Below, in pieces: positions 15,206-25,040 of a stretch of 44,641 nucleotides of DNA (positions within the stretch are counted from its first letter, which is position 1; each line of letters starts with the position of its first letter). A program made the translations under genes and the position numbers. Under the pieces are notes generated by a model, which was not told where the DNA came from, ran no database searches, and was given only the letters and a program-made list of their open reading frames with translations. The stretch spans positions 1-44,641 of the forward strand of contig JAHHTX010000003.1 in NCBI GenBank assembly GCA_020024255.1, given 5' to 3'. Source of the stretch: Anaerotignum sp. Its GTDB lineage: Bacteria; Bacillota; Clostridia; Lachnospirales; Anaerotignaceae.

Positions 15206-17437
15206 TTAAATTGCTTCATGGAAAGTTCTCTTAATCACTTCCATCTGCTGGTCTTTGGAAAGACGATTGAAGTTTACGGCATATCCAGAAACACGAATAG
15301 TCAATGTCGGATACTGTTCAGGATGTTCCATCGCATCCAGTAAAATTTCACGATTCATTACGTTTACATTTAAATGATGTGCACCCTGTTTAAAATAGCC
15401 ATCTAAAATATGCACCAAATTGTCAATCCGCTGTTCCTTTGTTTTGCCAAGGGCATCTGGAACAATAGAGAATGTGTTGGAAATCCCGTCTTGGCACACA
15501 TTTCTGTAAGGGATTTTGGCAACAGAGTTCAGAGAGGCAAGTGCACCGTTTTCATCTCTTCCGTGCATAGGGTTTGCACCAGGTGCAAGAGGTTCCCCGT
15601 GTTTTCTTCCGTCGGGTGTAGTACCTGTTTTCTTTCCATACATCACATTACTTGTAATGGTTAAAGCAGAAAGTGTATGTTTTGCACCACGGTAAAGAGG
15701 GTGTTTTTTCAGGGCATTGGAGAAATATGTCGCAATATCTACAGCAATGTCGTCTACATCGTCATTGTCATTGCCATATTTAGGGAAATCCCCTTCCACC
15801 TTAAAGTCCACAGTTATGCCTTGTTCATCTCTAATCGGTGTTACCTTTGCATATTTGATTGCGGAAAGTGAGTCTGCCGCTACGGAAATACCTGCAATAC
15901 CAAAGGCAGTCAAACGTTCAACCTGTGCATCATGAAGTGCCATCTGGCTTGCCTCATAAGCATATTTATCATGCATATAGTGAATGATATTGATGGTATC
16001 CACATACAATTCTGCTACATAGTCCATAACTTTTTTATAGCGTTCCCAAACAGTATCGAAGTCCAAAACTTCCTCTTCAATAGGTGCAATATTAGGCACA
16101 ACTTCTACTTTCTGCAATTCATCCATACCACCGTTCAAAGCAAGAAGCAGGGATTTTGCAATATTTGCTCTTGCCCCAAAGAACTGCATCTGTTTACCCA
16201 CACGCATAGCAGATACGCAGCAGGAAATGGCATAGTCATCACCGTAGATAGGACGCATGACATCGTCGTTTTCATATTGGATAGAATCCGTGTCAATACT
16301 CATTTTTGCACAATATGCTTTAAATGCTGTAGGCAGATCTCTGCTCCACAGTACTGTCATATTAGGTTCGGGTGCTGTACCAAGGTTAGTCAGGGTATGC
16401 AGATAACGGAAAGAGTTTTTCGTTACCAAAGATTCCCCATTGATACCCACGCCGCCAATAGCTTCTGTAATCCATGTAGGATCACCACCAAAAAGCTCGT
16501 TATATTCCGGTGTACGCAGGTGACGAACCAATCTCAGCTTAATGATAAACTGGTCAATGAGTTCCTGTGCACCTTTTTCTGTCAGCACACCGTTTTGCAA
16601 ATCTCTTTCAATATAAATGTCAAGGAATGTAGATGTTCTGCCCAAAGAAGTTGCAGCTCCGTTGTTTTCTTTAACCCCTGCAAGGTAAGCCATGTACAAG
16701 AACTGTACTGCTTCTTTTGCATTAACAGCAGGCTTACTGATGTCTACGCCATATTTCATGGCCATAGACTTCATTTCTTCCAAGGCACGAATCTGAATCC
16801 GCAATTCTTCACGCAAACGGATACGTTCATCAGTCATTGCACCATCAATTTCATCTAGTTCTCTTTCTTTGTCTGCCATCAAGAAATCCACACCATAGAG
16901 AGGTACTCTGCGGTAGTCCCCGATGATACGTCCACGACCATAGGCATCTGGCAGTCCTGTAAGCAGTCCCGCATGTCTTGCAATCTTTGTTCTTTTAGGA
17001 TATGCGTCAAAAACACCTTCGTTGTGGGTCTTTCTGTATGCAGTGAAATTCTTTTCTACATCTTCATTCAATTGATATCCGTACTGCTTCAAAGCACTTT
17101 TTGCCATTTTCATGCCGCCATAGAGATTGACAATTCTTTTCAGCGGTGCATCTGTCTGCAAACCAAAAATAACTTCGTTTTCCTTATCAATATAACCGGG
17201 AGCAAAATTGTCGATACCGGAAATAATATCTGTTTCCACATCTAAAATTCCCTTGTTCATTTCCTCTACAATCAAGTCACGGCATTTTGCCCAAATTTTT
17301 TCTGTTTTTTCGGAAACACCTTCCAAGAAGGAATCGTCCCCTGAATATTCTGTATAATTTTTCTGAATAAAGTTTCTTACATCAATTTCATTTGTCCATT
17401 TTCCTGTACGAAATCCCTGCCAAGCCATTGTATTCAT
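15206..17437 (-). CDS. pflB: Pyruvate formate-lyase (formate C-acetyltransferase)
   Basis: Glycyl-radical enzyme converting pyruvate and CoA to acetyl-CoA and formate under anaerobiosis. At 743 residues it is the standard PFL length. The active-site Cys pair is in [21 protein letters not shown]; the radical glycine is in RVSGYAVNF near the C-terminus. Other PFL blocks are [25 protein letters not shown]-like [13 protein letters not shown], and [21 protein letters not shown]. It starts behind AAAGGAT, 30 bases after its activase gene. The order pflA-pflB is reversed from the usual. A ZTP riboswitch upstream of pflA probably controls both. Confidence 0.98.
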   Translation of the reverse strand: MNTMAWQGFRTGKWTNEIDVRNFIQKNYTEYSGDDSFLEGVSEKTEKIWAKCRDLIVEEMNKGILDVETDIISGIDNFAPGYIDKENEVIFGLQTDAPLKRIVNLYGGMKMAKSALKQYGYQLNEDVEKNFTAYRKTHNEGVFDAYPKRTKIARHAGLLTGLPDAYGRGRIIGDYRRVPLYGVDFLMADKERELDEIDGAMTDERIRLREELRIQIRALEEMKSMAMKYGVDISKPAVNAKEAVQFLYMAYLAGVKENNGAATSLGRTSTFLDIYIERDLQNGVLTEKGAQELIDQFIIKLRLVRHLRTPEYNELFGGDPTWITEAIGGVGINGESLVTKNSFRYLHTLTNLGTAPEPNMTVLWSRDLPTAFKAYCAKMSIDTDSIQYENDDVMRPIYGDDYAISCCVSAMRVGKQMQFFGARANIAKSLLLALNGGMDELQKVEVVPNIAPIEEEVLDFDTVWERYKKVMDYVAELYVDTINIIHYMHDKYAYEASQMALHDAQVERLTAFGIAGISVAADSLSAIKYAKVTPIRDEQGITVDFKVEGDFPKYGNDNDDVDDIAVDIATYFSNALKKHPLYRGAKHTLSALTITSNVMYGKKTGTTPDGRKHGEPLAPGANPMHGRDENGALASLNSVAKIPYRNVCQDGISNTFSIVPDALGKTKEQRIDNLVHILDGYFKQGAHHLNVNVMNREILLDAMEHPEQYPTLTIRVSGYAVNFNRLSKDQQMEVIKRTFHEAI

Positions 17438-17467
17438 TGTATCTAATCCTTTCTTTTCTTGAAATCT

Positions 17468-18184
17468 TTACGCAAACACAATTTCCGAAATCAACTTTTG
17501 CAGCTGTTCTGTTCTCTCCCGATTCATTGGTGGTATATCCTGTAAAGAATAGGGCAGTCCCAGCTTTTCATATTTTTCAACACCCAATACATGATAAGGC
17601 AACAGTTCTACCCTTTTGACATGAGGAATGGTGCGAATAAGTGCTCCAAGTCCCTTAATGTGTTCCTCTGAATCTGTCAAATTCGGTACAACAACATGGC
17701 GAATCCAAAGGGGGACTTCCTGCTCCTTCACCGCTTCCAAAAACGCAGTGGGTACAGCAATATCGCCGCCTGTCAAATCATGGTATGCGTCTTTTTGGTC
17801 ATGCTTGATGTCCAATATAACCAAGTCCGTATACGATAACAGTTCCTCGTAAGAACCATTTCCGTATCCTGCCGTATCCAGACAAGTGGAAATACCTTCC
17901 TGTTTGCAGGCTTTGAACAGTTCTGTCAGAAAGTCTGCTTGTAAAAGAGGTTCACCGCCAGAACAGGTCACGCCACCTTCTTCTCCATAATAGGGTTCAT
18001 AGCGTTTCAAAAGCTTGATCAACTCTTGCACGGTCATTTCCCTGCCACCCTGCAAATTCCAAGTATCCGGATTATGACAGTATCTGCATCGCAACTTGCA
18101 TCCTTGAAAGAAAAGCACTGTACGGATACCCGGGCCATCTACCAAGCCCATAGACTCAATAGAATGGATTTTTCCTGTAGTCAT
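17468..18184 (-). CDS. pflA: Pyruvate formate-lyase activating enzyme
   Basis: Radical SAM enzyme that installs the glycyl radical on PFL. The cluster motif CKLRCRYCHNPDTW gives CxxxCxxC; the SAM-binding GGE motif is in VTCSGGEPLLQ. It is 238 residues, the normal length. The ATG at 18184 was chosen over one 8 codons upstream because AGAGG precedes it and MTTGKIHSIESMGLVDGPGIR matches relatives. It is the first gene after the ZTP riboswitch leader and is 30 bases upstream of pflB. Confidence 0.97.
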   Translation of the reverse strand: MTTGKIHSIESMGLVDGPGIRTVLFFQGCKLRCRYCHNPDTWNLQGGREMTVQELIKLLKRYEPYYGEEGGVTCSGGEPLLQADFLTELFKACKQEGISTCLDTAGYGNGSYEELLSYTDLVILDIKHDQKDAYHDLTGGDIAVPTAFLEAVKEQEVPLWIRHVVVPNLTDSEEHIKGLGALIRTIPHVKRVELLPYHVLGVEKYEKLGLPYSLQDIPPMNRERTEQLQKLISEIVFA

Positions 18185-18239
18185 ATACACACCTCTTGTC
18201 TCTTGCATTTTGTTGATTTCCGTTTTTTTCCATAGAAAA

Positions 18240-18282
18240 AGCCGACAGACTGGGCTTTCTCTGCCCAGACGGTCGGCTTATT
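18240..18282 (-). terminator. Riboswitch-controlled terminator upstream of pflA
   Basis: A long GC-rich hairpin: GCCGACCGTCTGGGC pairs with GCCCAGTCTGTCGGC around a short AGAGAAA loop, then TTTTT. Its 5' arm is the conserved 3' half of the ZTP aptamer, so aptamer folding and termination are mutually exclusive. It can also stop read-through from pyk. Confidence 0.85.
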
Positions 18283-18337
18283 ATTCAGGATTATACTTCA
18301 TGTGGTTAATTCCACGATTCCGTCAGTCATATAATCT
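18262..18337 (-). ncRNA. ZTP/ZMP riboswitch (pfl motif) controlling pflA-pflB
   Basis: Minus-strand leader with the pfl-motif hallmarks: TGACTGACGG at the 5' side, a GTGGAATTAACCAC hairpin, a linker, then GCCGACCGTCTGGGCA. The last block closes the aptamer by pairing with GACGG. The following hairpin reuses this block as its 5' arm and ends in a U run, the usual ON-switch layout. Such RNAs sense ZTP/ZMP, a sign of low 10-formyl-tetrahydrofolate, and commonly precede folate and formate genes. A promoter sits just upstream. The identification is by recalled consensus and should be checked with a covariance model. Confidence 0.85.
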
Positions 18338-18343
18338 GGCTCA

Positions 18344-18372
18344 ATCATATCATAAGAAAATTTTACTGTCAA
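18344..18372 (-). promoter_or_regulatory. Promoter of the pflAB riboswitch leader
   Basis: On the minus strand TTGACA (18367-18372), a 17-base spacer and TATGAT (18344-18349) give a near-consensus promoter. Transcription would start near 18337, exactly at the riboswitch aptamer, about 150 bases before the pflA start codon. Confidence 0.85.
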
Positions 18373-18405
18373 GGATTTCTTTTTATTTTTTAAGACAAAT
18401 TATCT

Positions 18406-20169
18406 TTATTCGTATTCACTGGGAATTCCTGTATAGACGAATCCTTTTTCCGCATCTACTGTAACCAATGTGTTATCCGGAATAAAATCAATGACTTTTG
18501 CATTACAGATAATCACAGGAATATTCAATGCTCTGCCTGCAATCTCAGCATGGCAGTTTTCAGGGTGATCCATAGGCCCTACAATGACGGCAGATGCCTT
18601 TTGCAGATAAGGCATAAAGTCATTATCCGTTGCTGTTGTTACCAGTATATCCCCTCTGCGAAAATCCCGTTCCATTTCGTCACGCAGCTTAATGACTCTT
18701 GCTCTGCCACTAACCTTTTTTCTGCCGATACCGACACCCTTGCAAAGAACATCTCCGACAATTTCCACACGCAAGGTATTCGTCGCACCACTAACACCAA
18801 CAGGAAGTCCCAATGCCAGTACAACAGTATCGCCATTTTTCACCATACCGCTTTTTTCCACAATCTTCATGGCAATATCAAAAATTAACTCTTTCGCCAT
18901 TTCTCCCTGATAAAGTACAGGACGACATCCCCAAAGCAGATTCAACTGTCGCCAAACCTGCTCTTCTACCGTACCTGCCACAATGGGGCAGACAGGTCTG
19001 TGCTTGGAAATCATTCTTGCCGTAAAGCCAGACTGCGTAATGGTGGAAATACAGGCTGTATCCAGTTCTGCTGCTGTTGCACAGGCAGCAAAACTAATTG
19101 CATTTGTAATGTTGCTCTGTCCTGTATCCATTCCTTTGGTCAAATTCGTTCTGTAGTCAATGCTGCTTTCCGTTTTCTCTGCAATGCGTGCCATAGTTGC
19201 CACTGCTTCACAGGGATATGCACCCATGGCAGTTTCCCCTGAAAGCATAATGGCATCACTGCCGTCAAAAATGGCATTGGCAACGTCATTTGCCTCGGCT
19301 CTTGTAGGTCTTGGACTTTTGACCATACTTTCTAGCATTTGTGTTGCCGTAATGACAGGCTTGCTTCGCTTATTGGCCTTGGCAATGAGCATTTTTTGCA
19401 CAAGCGGCACTTCTTCCGGCGGAATTTCAACGCCCAAGTCCCCTCTTGCCACCATAATGCCATCTGAAACTTCTAAAATTTCGTCAATGTTGTCTACGCC
19501 TTCCCTTGTTTCAATTTTCGCAATGACTCCAAGGCTTTCACCGCCGTTTTCCTCCATCACCCGGCGAATTTTAATAACATCTGATGCAGAACGAATAAAC
19601 GATGCTGCCACATAATCAAATCCGTTTTCCACAGCAAATTTCAAGTCGGAAACATCTTTTTCTGTCATTGACGGGAGATTCACCTGTACCCCTGGCAGAT
19701 TGACCCCTTTTCTGGAACTTAGCACACCGCCGTTAATGACAACACAATTAACTTCATGTCCAACAATACTCTGTACTTCCAGTTCAATCAAACCATCATC
19801 AATAAATACACAAGATCCTTTTTGCAAATCCTTGGGCATATCGGCATAGGAAACAGAAACACGCTCTTGTGTCCCCTCCACTTCCTCTGTGGTCAAAGTA
19901 AACTTATCTCCTTGCTCCAAGCGAATTTTATTCTGCTTAAATGTACCAATGCGAATTTCAGGGCCTTTGGTATCCAGAAGCAATGGAATGGGGGCTGACA
20001 GCTCCTCTCTTGCCTGCTTCAGTTTCTCAATCATTTTTTTGTGACTTTCATATGTGCCGTGGGAAAAATTTACCCTTGCGACATCTAAACCTCTTTGAAT
20101 CAGTTCTTTCATCACTGCAACATCATCTGTTGCAGGCCCCAATGTGCATACAATCTTCGTTCTCCGCAT
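18406..20169 (-). CDS. pyk: Pyruvate kinase with C-terminal PEP-utiliser domain
   Basis: Final ATP-forming step of glycolysis (PEP + ADP to pyruvate + ATP). MRRTKIVCTLGPA starts the barrel; LLDTKGPEIR, the metal/K+ region IAKIETREGVDNI, and VARGDLGVEIP ... KPVITATQMLESM are present. At 587 residues it is longer than E. coli PykF because residues ~480-587 form the extra PEP-utiliser-like domain found in Firmicute pyruvate kinases (REMERDFRRGDILV-like RDEMERDFRRGDILVTT ... GRALNIPVI). The ATG at 20169 was chosen; the upstream in-frame ATG at 20184 itself overlaps the AGGAGG ribosome site. It lies 40 bases after pfkA. Confidence 0.97.
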   Translation of the reverse strand: MRRTKIVCTLGPATDDVAVMKELIQRGLDVARVNFSHGTYESHKKMIEKLKQAREELSAPIPLLLDTKGPEIRIGTFKQNKIRLEQGDKFTLTTEEVEGTQERVSVSYADMPKDLQKGSCVFIDDGLIELEVQSIVGHEVNCVVINGGVLSSRKGVNLPGVQVNLPSMTEKDVSDLKFAVENGFDYVAASFIRSASDVIKIRRVMEENGGESLGVIAKIETREGVDNIDEILEVSDGIMVARGDLGVEIPPEEVPLVQKMLIAKANKRSKPVITATQMLESMVKSPRPTRAEANDVANAIFDGSDAIMLSGETAMGAYPCEAVATMARIAEKTESSIDYRTNLTKGMDTGQSNITNAISFAACATAAELDTACISTITQSGFTARMISKHRPVCPIVAGTVEEQVWRQLNLLWGCRPVLYQGEMAKELIFDIAMKIVEKSGMVKNGDTVVLALGLPVGVSGATNTLRVEIVGDVLCKGVGIGRKKVSGRARVIKLRDEMERDFRRGDILVTTATDNDFMPYLQKASAVIVGPMDHPENCHAEIAGRALNIPVIICNAKVIDFIPDNTLVTVDAEKGFVYTGIPSEYE

Positions 20170-20209
20170 ACCATACCTCCTCATACCATTCTCTTTTTAT
20201 CATTCCCAA

Positions 20210-21220
20210 TTAAATAGCCAATATTTTAATGACATCGTAAATTTCTCTGTCTATATGTTTTTCCATCTGCATGGCTTCTTTCAAATCCAGTATTTCATAT
20301 CTGCCCCGATTGTAAGCCACTACCTTATTTTTTTCTCCTGCCAAAATCGCTTTTACTGCATGATATCCCATCATGGAAGCGTGCATACGGTCAACGGCAG
20401 TAGGACTTCCGCCCCTTTGCAAATGTCCCAAAATAGTCGCTCTTGTCTGAATCCCTGTAATTTCCTGAATCTTCTGTGCCAACTTCTGTGTACCGCCAAC
20501 ACCCTCTGCCACCACAATGAGATTATGACGTTTTCCTATACTTCTGTTGGCAAGAATCTGCTGTATGACCTTTGCATCATCAATATTTCCTTTTTCTTCC
20601 GGAAACATGACATCTTCTGCACCACCGACCATAGCACACCATATTGCAATATAACCGGCATCCCGTCCCATTACTTCTACAACGGAACAACGTTCATGGG
20701 AACTAGATGTATCCCGCAGCTTATTGAGGGCATCCATTCCTGTATTGACCGCCGTATCAAAGCCTATGGTATACTCCGTACTGTTCATATCAAGGTCAAT
20801 GGTGGCAGGAATCCCCACACAGTTGACTCCTCTTTCCGCCAATGACTCCATGCCTCGGAAAGAGCCATCTCCGCCAATAACAACGAGGGCATCCAGTCCT
20901 AAAATTTTATAGATTGCCGCTGCCTTATCCACCCCTTCTTCTGTCATCATTTCAGGGCAGCGTGCTGTGTGCAGTATGGTTCCCCCAAGGTTCATCACAT
21001 TAGAAACATCCTTGCTGTACATTTCTTTGATTTCCCCATTGATGAGTCCATTATATCCTTTTCGGATACCGATAACCTGCACATTGTGGTACTGCCCCGT
21101 TCGTACAACAGCCCGAATTGCTGCATTCATACCAGGGGCATCTCCACCACTTGTCAAAACACCAATTTTCTTAATTTCAGTTTTTATATCTTTGTTGTCT
21201 TCTCCCAATAAATTAACCAT
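20210..21220 (-). CDS. pfkA: ATP-dependent 6-phosphofructokinase
   Basis: Commits fructose-6-phosphate to glycolysis. LTSGGDAPGMNAAIR is the ATP-binding start; GGDGSFRGM has the Gly typical of ATP (not PPi) enzymes; VVEVMGRDAGYIA and GHLQRGGSPTAVDR contact the sugar phosphate. The catalytic TIDND motif reads TIDLD, keeping both Asp residues. The ATG at 21220 lies inside the end of mtrB (8-base overlap) with GAGGAGG upstream, also inside mtrB; a GTG 6 codons earlier would precede its own ribosome site and was rejected. The protein is 336 residues. pyk follows, the common Firmicute order. Confidence 0.96.
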   Translation of the reverse strand: MVNLLGEDNKDIKTEIKKIGVLTSGGDAPGMNAAIRAVVRTGQYHNVQVIGIRKGYNGLINGEIKEMYSKDVSNVMNLGGTILHTARCPEMMTEEGVDKAAAIYKILGLDALVVIGGDGSFRGMESLAERGVNCVGIPATIDLDMNSTEYTIGFDTAVNTGMDALNKLRDTSSSHERCSVVEVMGRDAGYIAIWCAMVGGAEDVMFPEEKGNIDDAKVIQQILANRSIGKRHNLIVVAEGVGGTQKLAQKIQEITGIQTRATILGHLQRGGSPTAVDRMHASMMGYHAVKAILAGEKNKVVAYNRGRYEILDLKEAMQMEKHIDREIYDVIKILAI

Positions 21221-21464
21221 GATGTTCCTCCTCTCCACTGTAAATTATCCCATACGGTGTGTAAATTTTTGCTTTTCCCCGCACCTTAACGCCTGCGGTA
21301 TGCTCAGTAAACTGTGCCAAAAACACTTCATTGCAGTCCAGTTTTTCTGTGTGGTTGATTCTGGTAACGTCCCCTCTGGTAACACCGATGATATTCACGC
21401 CTGTTTCCAATGCTTTTACACAGAAATACGGGATATCTGTAAAATCCTTCCCCTTTTGTTCCAT
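21213..21464 (-). CDS. mtrB: trp RNA-binding attenuation protein (TRAP)
   Basis: TRAP forms an 11-subunit ring that, with bound tryptophan, wraps RNA carrying (G/U)AG repeats and represses trp genes. The 83-residue protein matches B. subtilis MtrB over its core: ALETGVNIIGVTRGDVTR, HTEKLDCNEVFLAQFTEHT, KVRGKAKIYTPYG. Thr and Gly residues of the Trp pocket (QFTEHT, TRG) and RNA-contacting Lys/Arg of KVRG are present. It has about 8 extra residues at each end. It starts 9 bases after dnaE and overlaps pfkA, so it is expressed with replication and glycolysis genes and not with folE as in Bacillus. Confidence 0.93.
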   Translation of the reverse strand: MEQKGKDFTDIPYFCVKALETGVNIIGVTRGDVTRINHTEKLDCNEVFLAQFTEHTAGVKVRGKAKIYTPYGIIYSGEEEHHG

Positions 21465-21473
21465 AAAATCCTC

Positions 21474-24400
21474 CTATTCATTTTTCACTGCCACATTTTC
21501 TTTCCCCAAAAGCAGTTCCAGTTCTTTTTTTACCGCATCATCAGCCGTAACCCAATACCTTTTATCAGCCTTCATTTTCCGTTTTGTCTTTTCTTCATAA
21601 ATATAAACGGGAATGTCCCCTTTATATTTTTCCAATATTGCTGTAATCCAAACGAAGGGCACTTCCTTTCCTGCCGGCTGTTTGAGCCATAAAGAGGAAA
21701 TCTGTTTCTTTTGTTCTTGCAACAAAGGTGAAATACCACCTGCAATGACCTTGGCTTCTCCATCAGCTGTTACATTGGCACGTCCTTTTACCAGAATCAC
21801 GCTGTCCTCTGCAAGAAACATCTCACATTGCTCCATAACTTTTGGAAATACAATAATCTCTACCGTTCCCTGTAAATCCTCCAAAGTCAAAAATGCCATT
21901 TTCTCGTTATTCCTTGTATATTTTACAGATTTTGCTGCAATCATACCCCCTACAACAACATTTGTGCCTTCCATAATCTGCTGGCTTTCTTCTCCTTCCG
22001 TGGTGGGAAGAAAATCTCTGCTTGTGTGGCTGACCTTCTTGCGAAGTTCCTTCTCATATGCCGCCAAAGGATGTCCGCTAACATAAATGCCGAGAACCTC
22101 TTTTTCCATAGCAAGACGGTCGGCAGGTGCGTACTCTTCTATAGCGGGCAGTTCATCTTTCTCCTGTACTTCCATATCTTCTCCGCCCAAATCGAAGAAA
22201 TTCAGCTGTCCTTCCAGATTTGTCTTTTTGGCAAGACCAATACCATCTAAAATACTTTTGTACACCGCCATATATTGGCTGCGGTATCCGCCCAAAGAGT
22301 CCACTGCACCTGCTTTAATCAGACTTTCTATCCCTCGTTTATTCCATTCGCCACTACCAAGTCTTCTGCAAAAATCCGTCATAGAACGATACTTTCCGTT
22401 CTTTTCCCGTTCTTTCACAAGGGCATCTACTGCGCCCTTGCCCACATTCTTGATTGCTGCAAGACCAAAGCGGATACTGTCGCCGGACACAGAAAAGTGC
22501 CCATACCCTTCGTTCACATCTGGTGGCAAAAGTACAATACCCATTTTTTTACATTCCTCGATATATCCAGAAATCTTCGTTGCGTTATCCATAACACTGG
22601 TCATGAGTGCCGCCATAAATTCCACAGGATAATGGGTTTTCAGCCAAGCTGTCTGATAACCTACCACAGCATAACAGGCCGCATGACTTTTGTTAAAGGC
22701 ATACTTTGCAAAGTCAGTCATCTCGTCAAATATTTTTTCTGCCACTTCTGCCGGAATCCCATTTTTCACACAGCCGGGAACTTCTTCTCCTATACCATAG
22801 ATAAAATTCTTCCGTTCCTCTGCCATAACCGATGCCTTTTTCTTACTCATGGCACGGCGAACCAAGTCGCTTCGTCCCAAGCTATAGCCTGCCAAATCCC
22901 GTACAATCTGCATAACTTGTTCCTGATAGACAATACAGCCATAGGTATTCTGCAAAATCGGCTCCAAACTGAGATGGGTGTACTGAATTTCATCAGGATG
23001 GTTTTTTCCTTTGATATATTTGGGAATAAAATCCATAGGTCCGGGGCGATAGAGGGAAATTCCCGCAATCAAATCTTCCAAACAAGATGGTTGAAGTTCT
23101 CGCATAAACTGCTTCATCCCACTGCTTTCCAGCTGAAATACACCCTCTGTTTTCCCCTGTGAAATCAGTTGATACACTAAAGGGTCATCATCGGAAAGCT
23201 GTTCCATATTCAAATGAATCCCGTGAATACGTTCCACTTCCTGCACTGCATTCTGGATAACCGTTAAGGTACGCAGCCCCAGAAAATCCATTTTCAAAAG
23301 TCCCAGTTCCTCTAGCAATGTCATGGTATACTGGGTATTAACCTGTCCATCGTTGGCACAGAGCGGAACATATTCCATAACCGGCTCCCTGCAAATGACA
23401 ACACCTGCCGCATGGGTAGAAGAATGACGGGGCAAGCCTTCCAGACGCATGGACAAATCCAAAAGGTGATGGGTGTCCTCCTCCTTATCATACGCCCGTT
23501 TCAAATCCGGATTCATGTTTAAGGCTTTTTTGATCGTAATACCAAGCTCTGTAGGAATCATTTTGGAAATTCGGTCTACATCGGCATAGGGCATTGCCAA
23601 GGCTCTGCCTACGTCCTTGATTGCAGCTCTCGCTGCCAGTGTTCCAAAGGTAATAATCTGTGCCACATGGTCTTCCCCATATTTGGAGATGACATAATCA
23701 ATGACCTCCTGTCGCCGTTCATAACAGAAGTCTACGTCAATATCCGGCATACTGACTCTTTCCGGATTCAAAAACCGCTCAAAAATCAAATCATACCGCA
23801 AAGGGTCAATCGTCGTAATATCCAAACAATAAGAAACCATACTGCCTGCTGCCGAACCTCTGCCCGGTCCCACCATAATATCATGGTCTTTTGCATATTT
23901 GATAAAATCCCAAACAATCAGGAAATAATCTACATAACCCATAGTTTCGATGGTGTGCAGCTCATATTTCAGCCGTTCTTTCCATTCTTCTTTCGGATTT
24001 GGGTATTTTTTCTGAAACCCCTTCCTGCAAAGTTCTCTCAGGTATGTCTGCGCCGTTTTGCCATCAGGCACATCAAAACGTGGTAATTTCAAATTGTGAA
24101 ATTCAAATTCCACATTGCATCTTTTTGCAATTTTTTCCGTATTTTCCAAAGCCTCTGGCACATAGGAAAACAAATCATACATTTCCTTTGGGCTTTTCAC
24201 ATAAAACTGACCACCCTCATATCGCATACGATCGGTATCCTCTACGGTTTTTCCTGTTTGTATGCACAAAAGCACATCATGGGGAACGGCATCTTCTTTA
24301 TAAATATAATGGCTGTCATTGGTAGCAATGAGGGGAATGCCCGTTTCCTTTGCCATCTGTACCAAAGCACGATTTACCTTCTGCTGTTCGGGGTATCCAT

Positions 24401-24950
24401 GGTCTTGCAGCTCCAAAAAGAAATTGCCTTTTCCGAAAATATCCAGATATTCCAAAGCTGCCTCTTTCGCCTTATCATAAGAAAGAGTCAAAATATCTCT
24501 TGCCACTTCTCCTGCAAGGCAGGCAGAAGATGCAATAATGCCTTTGTGGTACTTTCGTAAAAGTTCCTTATCAATACGAGGTTTATAATAAAACCCATCA
24601 ATGAATCCATAGGATACCAGCTTGATGAGGTTTTGATACCCTTCTTGGTTTTCTGCAAGAAGCACCAGATGATAGTAACCGCCACCCTTACCTTCCTTTT
24701 GCAGTCTTGAGCCTGCTGCCACATAGACCTCACAGCCGATAATGGGCTTAATGCCTACCGCCTTTGCCGCCTTGTAAAAATCTACCGCACCATACATAGC
24801 ACCATGGTCAGTAATGGCAATACTGTCCATACCCAACTCTTTGACACGCTCCACAAGCTCCTGTATTTTTGCCGAACCATCAAGAAGGCTGTATTCCGTA
24901 TGGACATGCAGATGGGTAAAAGGTATCTTCTGTTCCATATCCTGCTCCAT
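21474..24950 (-). CDS. dnaE: DNA polymerase III alpha subunit
   Basis: Replicative polymerase of the DnaE type. The N-terminal PHP domain begins HLHVHTEYSLLDG with GPRGSAAGSMVSYCL-like GPGRGSAAGSMV following. The polymerase core has the catalytic pair in MPDIDVDFCYERR (about residue 400) and the third acidic residue in LLKMDFLGLRTL. Helix-hairpin-helix and an OB fold (NVVVGGMIAAKSVKYTRNNEKMAFLTLEDLQGTVEIIVFP) are near the C-terminus. At 1158 residues it is normal length. The ATG at 24950 follows AGGAGG at 10 bases. It heads a dnaE-mtrB-pfkA-pyk series. In Firmicutes DnaE usually works beside PolC. Confidence 0.97.
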   Translation of the reverse strand: MEQDMEQKIPFTHLHVHTEYSLLDGSAKIQELVERVKELGMDSIAITDHGAMYGAVDFYKAAKAVGIKPIIGCEVYVAAGSRLQKEGKGGGYYHLVLLAENQEGYQNLIKLVSYGFIDGFYYKPRIDKELLRKYHKGIIASSACLAGEVARDILTLSYDKAKEAALEYLDIFGKGNFFLELQDHGYPEQQKVNRALVQMAKETGIPLIATNDSHYIYKEDAVPHDVLLCIQTGKTVEDTDRMRYEGGQFYVKSPKEMYDLFSYVPEALENTEKIAKRCNVEFEFHNLKLPRFDVPDGKTAQTYLRELCRKGFQKKYPNPKEEWKERLKYELHTIETMGYVDYFLIVWDFIKYAKDHDIMVGPGRGSAAGSMVSYCLDITTIDPLRYDLIFERFLNPERVSMPDIDVDFCYERRQEVIDYVISKYGEDHVAQIITFGTLAARAAIKDVGRALAMPYADVDRISKMIPTELGITIKKALNMNPDLKRAYDKEEDTHHLLDLSMRLEGLPRHSSTHAAGVVICREPVMEYVPLCANDGQVNTQYTMTLLEELGLLKMDFLGLRTLTVIQNAVQEVERIHGIHLNMEQLSDDDPLVYQLISQGKTEGVFQLESSGMKQFMRELQPSCLEDLIAGISLYRPGPMDFIPKYIKGKNHPDEIQYTHLSLEPILQNTYGCIVYQEQVMQIVRDLAGYSLGRSDLVRRAMSKKKASVMAEERKNFIYGIGEEVPGCVKNGIPAEVAEKIFDEMTDFAKYAFNKSHAACYAVVGYQTAWLKTHYPVEFMAALMTSVMDNATKISGYIEECKKMGIVLLPPDVNEGYGHFSVSGDSIRFGLAAIKNVGKGAVDALVKEREKNGKYRSMTDFCRRLGSGEWNKRGIESLIKAGAVDSLGGYRSQYMAVYKSILDGIGLAKKTNLEGQLNFFDLGGEDMEVQEKDELPAIEEYAPADRLAMEKEVLGIYVSGHPLAAYEKELRKKVSHTSRDFLPTTEGEESQQIMEGTNVVVGGMIAAKSVKYTRNNEKMAFLTLEDLQGTVEIIVFPKVMEQCEMFLAEDSVILVKGRANVTADGEAKVIAGGISPLLQEQKKQISSLWLKQPAGKEVPFVWITAILEKYKGDIPVYIYEEKTKRKMKADKRYWVTADDAVKKELELLLGKENVAVKNE

Positions 24951-25010
24951 TCTTCCACACCTCCTGCTGTTTTTTCGTTTTCATCATCAAAAATATATTC
25001 GTGATAAAAA

Positions 25011-25034
25011 TTATACCACAATCTGCCTGTCAAC
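25011..25034 (-). promoter_or_regulatory. Extended -10 promoter for dnaE
   Basis: On the minus strand TGGTATAAT (extended -10; TATAAT at 25011-25016) lies about 60 bases upstream of dnaE. A TTGACA is visible at 25029-25034 but only 12 bases away, too close to serve as the -35, so the extended -10 is likely the main determinant. Confidence 0.55.
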
Positions 25035-25040
25035 AACACA

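Noticed and set aside
15932..16858. 308-codon plus-strand ORF
   Set aside because: Antisense to pflB, very rich in Cys, His and Phe, no ribosome site; it is a shadow of the PFL coding frame.
20800..20830. TIDLD instead of TIDND in phosphofructokinase as a sign of inactivation
   Set aside because: Both aspartates are kept and all other motifs are intact; I recall the same variant in other clostridial enzymes, so it is probably normal.
25029..25034. TTGACA as the -35 of dnaE
   Set aside because: Only 12 bases from the TATAAT, too short for a standard promoter.
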